From a bacterium (GTDB taxonomy: Bacteria > Patescibacteriota > Patescibacteriia > Patescibacteriales > GWE2-39-37), in NCBI GenBank assembly GCA_021786695.1, contig JAJYMT010000055.1, positions 1-19,462 on the forward strand: DNA of 19,462 nt, given 5' to 3'. Shown piece after piece: positions 16,893 to 19,462 of this stretch; the first letter of the stretch is position 1; each line of letters opens with the position of its first letter. The notes beneath the pieces were generated by a model. That model was not told where the DNA came from. It worked only from the letters and a program-made list of their open reading frames with translations, and did no database searches. The position numbers and the translations under genes are program-made.

Positions 16893-17327
16893 TCACGTCT
16901 CGTCGTTTAATTTCGCCACCCTCATGAAAAAAAGCGCGTCTTTTCGCAGGCGATCCTCCAGCCGCCTGCGCCGCTTTATCATCACCTCAGGACTTTGCTC
17001 AATCCTTATTTTCCACAGCATCAGATCAAAGCCTTCCCAGTCGGAAAACTGGGTAACGATCCAAGCGACCTGCTCCGGCAGTGTGAGATTCGCTGGTAAA
17101 TAACCGGCTGTTTCGTAAATCGCCTTAACATTGTCGTTCCCGTCCTCCAGAGCGACAACCACATCGGAGGCAAATGAAGAACGTAATCCGACTACTCGCC
17201 AATTATTCGGGCATCTCCATTTCTCAAAATTATTACCATCAATAAAAACTGATTCAAAACGAGGGCCGCCGAGCCGGATAACTTTGCCATCGATCACCTT
17301 GAGCCAGTACGATTCTTCCGTTGCCAT
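16893..17327 (-). CDS. Hypothetical protein, 144 aa
   Basis: Not recognised. A small soluble protein. The first two-thirds look beta-rich with many aromatics (ESYWLKVIDGKVIRLGGPRF, FEKWRCPNNWRVVGL, DVVVALEDGNDNVKAIYE). The end is a helical region with a strongly basic run (KRRRRLEDRLRKD) that could bind nucleic acid or simply be surface-exposed. The ATG at 17327 (MATEESYW) is preceded by GGAGG five bases away. The in-frame ATG at 17339 (MEDN) overlaps that site and is rejected. It is a single-gene unit with its own terminator; its promoter is not clear in the AT-rich gap upstream (17380-17490). Confidence 0.75.
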   Translation of the reverse strand: MATEESYWLKVIDGKVIRLGGPRFESVFIDGNNFEKWRCPNNWRVVGLRSSFASDVVVALEDGNDNVKAIYETAGYLPANLTLPEQVAWIVTQFSDWEGFDLMLWKIRIEQSPEVMIKRRRRLEDRLRKDALFFMRVAKLNDET

Positions 17328-17357
17328 GTTGTCCTCCATTCCCGCCGGTGTGGTTTG

Positions 17358-17371
17358 CCGGAGCAGTCCGG
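17358..17371 (-). promoter_or_regulatory. Small hairpin in the 144-aa gene leader
   Basis: On minus: CCGGA-CTGC-TCCGG, a 5-bp stem with a 4-nt loop, about 20 bases upstream of GGAGG. It has the same geometry as the tandem hairpins in the neighbouring gene's leader but a different loop. Confidence 0.35.
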
Positions 17372-17493
17372 TCCGAACGGGCCTGAAGCATTATTCTATT
17401 CTTTATATAAAAAGGGCGCAAATAAATATTATTACCCTAACCTTAATATACTTAATAAATTTTATCAAGATTATTTAACCCTCAATTCAATTT

Positions 17494-17521
17494 AAAAAAA
17501 GCTGGCGGGGTTAGCGCCAGC
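17494..17521 (-). terminator. Intrinsic terminator of the 366/179-aa operon (repeat copy 2)
   Basis: Identical over 28 bases to the terminator at 16808-16835: GCTGGCG/CGCCAGC stem, 7-nt loop, seven T. It begins 25 bases past the 179-aa gene's stop codon. Confidence 0.92.
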
Positions 17522-17545
17522 TTGGCAAAGTTGTTGATGATCGGT

Positions 17546-18085
17546 TTACAGCTTGAGCAGCTTGCCGACCATCTCCTTGATCTCCTGGTGGATGAACACC
17601 GAGAGGTTCGGATCGCCGTCCTCGCCCGAACCGGCACAGGGGATGTTCAGGTGGTTGCCGCTTCGGATATAGAGGTTGGGCAAAACGGAATCCGCGCGAA
17701 GATGGTACTTTTTGCGCCACTCCTGTGCGTGCGGATCATCGCCCCGGTAATACGGCTGGGCGTCCGAAAGACCGAACATCGCCCGAAGAACATCACGAGA
17801 AACTATCGCCTGTCCTCCCGCCCAGGAACTGACAGAAAACCCGACGTTCCATTTGAGGCGATAGGTGTCCCGCGACCTGGAGTAAGGATCGATGACCAGC
17901 GAGGCGCTTGCTGCTGCGAGTGTCAGCTTGAGCTCCTCTTTGTTCAAATGCATCACCTTCATCTTGACACCGTGAGGGTTGAACCAGCGGGGATGAGGAT
18001 GAAAAGGCGCCTCGTCTCCTGTTGCCGGCAAACGCTTCGCGCTGGAACGAGAAAAACCGTGCGGCACTCTGTCTCCCATCACCAT
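17546..18085 (-). CDS. Hypothetical protein, 179 aa, second gene of an orphan operon
   Basis: Not recognised. The first 40 residues are basic, His/Pro-rich and probably disordered (RVPHGFSRSSAKRLP, then FHPHPRWFNPHGVK). The rest appears to be a compact alpha/beta domain with a helix EELKLTLAAASASLVIDPYS, aromatic strands (YRLKWNVGFSVSSWAGGQAI) and a Tyr/Asp-rich middle (DAQPYYRGDDPHAQEW). It ends in a Lys/Leu helix. There is no signal peptide or membrane segment. The ATG at 18085 has AAGGAGG five bases upstream; a second ATG two codons later is spaced less well. It lies 43 bases downstream of the 366-aa gene and shares its terminator, so the two are co-transcribed and possibly partners. Confidence 0.78.
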   Translation of the reverse strand: MVMGDRVPHGFSRSSAKRLPATGDEAPFHPHPRWFNPHGVKMKVMHLNKEELKLTLAAASASLVIDPYSRSRDTYRLKWNVGFSVSSWAGGQAIVSRDVLRAMFGLSDAQPYYRGDDPHAQEWRKKYHLRADSVLPNLYIRSGNHLNIPCAGSGEDGDPNLSVFIHQEIKEMVGKLLKL

Positions 18086-18128
18086 GACGTCCTCCTTGTC
18101 TCTGAATTTTACGCCGACAGAACAACAA

Positions 18129-19229
18129 CTATTGATCGCGATCGTAATAACCGGCGAAGACCAGCCGACCGCCCCTCGATCTCTTCATAAATTTTATCGA
18201 GTGGATCGCCGTGATGGTCCCGCCCTGATCGGCTGCGACCAGACGAAGCGATTCCTCCACCGTCGGCGCTTTGGTCGTCGGCTGGAAGTTGAACGGCCCG
18301 GAAAATTCCTTGGTGATTTCCCCTTTCTGGAAAAGACCCTTCACCTCGTAAATGCCGGCGATGACCTTGCTGCCCTTGGGCGGGATGAACCGGCCGATGA
18401 ATTTGCCGCCATCGGTAAACGGAATCTCGAACTTGTCCGTCCGGCCGGCAAGCAGACGGCGCAGCTGGTCGATGGCCGCTCCGATCCAGAGCTTGCTCTC
18501 GGTGAGCAATTCCGGCGGTTTCATGGAATATTCGTCCCAGGTGGTGCCGTCGTCGAAAAACACCTGGCGATGGCGCGTTTTTTTATCGCCGTAGATGCCG
18601 CCGCCTCGCTCGACCCAGCGCATACCGACGCAGGTTTTGATCATCGGCGTCTCGTCGCGATCGCGGACGACGTATTTTTTGCCGAAACGATAGGTCGCAT
18701 CCTCTTCGATCACGTCGGGAAAGACGAAGTCGCCCATCAGCAGCTGGTCACCCACCGCGTAGAACCAAGGGTCCATGGCGTAGTTGCACACGACCCTGCG
18801 GATCAACCCTTTGCACTTCAAGAGATTATCGGGCCGATCCGGCGAACCCCAGTATTTTCCCCAGGCGGCGATCGCCTGCTCGCATTTTCTGAACTCGTAA
18901 AACACCGACCCCGATCCGCTACAGCCGTGATACTCATGGATGACGTATCCGCAGCGTCCGTCCGGCGGATTTCTGATCTCAAGCGCCTCGATGTACCCGT
19001 CTCCTCCGCCCGCATACTTGTGCTGGACGATATCGTAGCGGGTATAGCGGCCGTATCCGCCGTGGGGCACGCTGATCCGGCCGGTGGTGGGGATGTTGAT
19101 CGACCGCACCTGCTTGAGAAACTCCGCGATCTTTTCGCTGTCTTCCGGGCGACAGGTGAATTCCACCAGCTGTCCGTGTCCTGTCCGCGCTTCGCCGAAG
19201 GTATACGCGCCCGACCATTTTTCTCTCAT
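18129..19229 (-). CDS. Hypothetical protein, 366 aa, first gene of an orphan operon
   Basis: Not recognised. A soluble, Gly- and aromatic-rich protein that looks mostly beta. It has seven Cys spread over the first two-thirds (TCRPE, GRCGY, HGCSG, RKCEQ, LLKCK, VVCNY, KTCVG), a Gly/Tyr-rich N-terminal stretch (PHGGYGRYTRYDIVQHKYAG) and an acidic/aromatic centre (QVFFDDGTTWDEYS). A C-terminal region (SKVIAGIYEVKGLFQKGEI, then AIHSIKFMKRSRGGRLVFAG) resembles a small beta domain. I see no known catalytic motif; the Cys pairs do not form a standard zinc-finger spacing. The ATG at 19229 has AAAGGAG eight bases upstream. No good promoter was found: the TTGACA at 19272-19267 has no -10 at proper spacing. 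Confidence 0.8.
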   Translation of the reverse strand: MREKWSGAYTFGEARTGHGQLVEFTCRPEDSEKIAEFLKQVRSINIPTTGRISVPHGGYGRYTRYDIVQHKYAGGGDGYIEALEIRNPPDGRCGYVIHEYHGCSGSGSVFYEFRKCEQAIAAWGKYWGSPDRPDNLLKCKGLIRRVVCNYAMDPWFYAVGDQLLMGDFVFPDVIEEDATYRFGKKYVVRDRDETPMIKTCVGMRWVERGGGIYGDKKTRHRQVFFDDGTTWDEYSMKPPELLTESKLWIGAAIDQLRRLLAGRTDKFEIPFTDGGKFIGRFIPPKGSKVIAGIYEVKGLFQKGEITKEFSGPFNFQPTTKAPTVEESLRLVAADQGGTITAIHSIKFMKRSRGGRLVFAGYYDRDQ

Positions 19230-19294
19230 CTCCCGTCTCCTTTCCGAGGTTAGAATTCAAGCCGAATGTCAACGAACCGAATCCTTGTTTTTTG

Positions 19295-19376
19295 TGCCGA
19301 GGAGAGGACTTGAACCTCCACGGGTTGCCCCACATGCTCCTAAGGCATGCGTGTATGCCAGTTTCACCACCTCGGC
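19295..19376 (-). tRNA. tRNA-Leu (anticodon UAG)
   Basis: An 82-nt class II tRNA. The acceptor stem GCCGAGG pairs with CCTCGGC and the discriminator is A. The D-arm has the usual GG (AACTGGC). The anticodon stem CATGC/GCATG encloses loop CTTAGGA, giving TAG at 19342-19340. The long variable arm (TGGGG CAA CCCGT) is typical of Leu, and the T-arm has GGTTCAAGTCC. The 3' CCA is not encoded. It reads CUN leucine codons. No terminator is obvious before the 366-aa gene. Confidence 0.96.
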
Positions 19377-19395
19377 TTTATTATATTTTCATCTC

Positions 19396-19424
19396 ATTAT
19401 ATTTTCCAGGCCCCATTTTGTCAA
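19396..19424 (-). promoter_or_regulatory. Consensus promoter of tRNA-Leu
   Basis: On minus: perfect TTGACA (19424-19419), 17-bp spacer, perfect TATAAT (19401-19396), 20 bp before the tRNA 5' end. It is the best promoter in the window. Confidence 0.9.
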
Positions 19425-19447
19425 TCATAGTAGAAATATGTTATAAT
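19418..19447 (+). promoter_or_regulatory. Possible outward promoter at right edge
   Basis: TTGTCA (19418-19423), 18-bp spacer, perfect TATAAT (19442-19447), pointing out of the window and overlapping the tRNA promoter's -35. The gene it would serve lies outside. Confidence 0.45.
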
Positions 19448-19462
19448 TAAGCCATTGGAAAA

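Noticed and set aside
18084..19253. 389-codon open frame on plus opposite the 366-aa gene
   Set aside because: It has no ribosome site or promoter. The minus frame has a strong Shine-Dalgarno, a sensible composition and a terminator downstream of its operon.
19267..19272. TTGACA as promoter of the 366-aa gene
   Set aside because: No -10-like hexamer lies 16-18 bases on; the nearest, TAACCT, is only 14 bases away and the start would fall on the ribosome site.
14780..19376. Integrated mobile element bounded by tRNA-Leu
   Set aside because: The orphan block abuts the tRNA 3' end, which is the usual target side, but I found no integrase and no copy of the tRNA 3' end near 14.8 kb.

Overview
The window looks like chromosomal DNA from a Patescibacteria (CPR) bacterium of the Parcubacteria-related type. 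This is inferred from gene content and style: a lamin-tail-domain surface protein, an FtsK with Walker A AGQTNSGKS, a four-repeat S1 protein, a stand-alone GlmU-like nucleotidyltransferase, a PolB-type exonuclease, many orphan proteins and short GC-rich palindromes scattered in gaps and genes. No rRNA or taxonomic marker is present, so the phylum call is probable, not proven.

Left end (1-345): a perfect 98-bp inverted repeat (1-98 against 248-345) folds the 3' part of ftsH back on itself. The M41 protease coding sequence stops on the minus strand and continues on the plus strand in the loop. This is most simply an assembly or amplification fold-back at a contig end.

Housekeeping block (about 250-14767, almost all minus strand): ftsH, an S1-domain protein (rpsA-like), a 3'-5' exonuclease, then one plus-strand orphan gene with a consensus promoter and its own terminator. 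These are followed by gyrA with a histone-H1-like N-terminal tail, a single-pass membrane protein, a metallo-beta-lactamase-fold protein, ftsK with an extra acidic C-terminal tail, an exported LTD-PKD-OB protein and a GlmU-like nucleotidyltransferase. Probable transcription units are MBL > membrane protein > gyrA and nucleotidyltransferase > LTD protein. These genes mostly lack a Shine-Dalgarno sequence. Sigma70-like promoters (TTGACA-type, 17-bp spacer) and intrinsic terminators are readable in the gaps.

Orphan block (14900-19230): five genes whose products I do not recognise, one on plus and four on minus. Every one has a strong Shine-Dalgarno (AAGGAG or GGAGG) at ideal spacing, in contrast to the housekeeping genes. 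Each unit has its own terminator, and two terminators are exact 28-nt copies of each other. Two leaders carry small 5-bp/4-nt hairpins. The 366-aa and 179-aa genes form a two-gene operon. This is the most likely place for undescribed biology, but the sequence alone gives no function.

Right end: a class II tRNA-Leu(UAG) on minus with a perfect TTGACA-N17-TATAAT promoter, and an outward plus-strand promoter at the window edge. No intergenic stretch exceeds 300 bases, and no CRISPR array, transposase, integrase or rRNA was seen.
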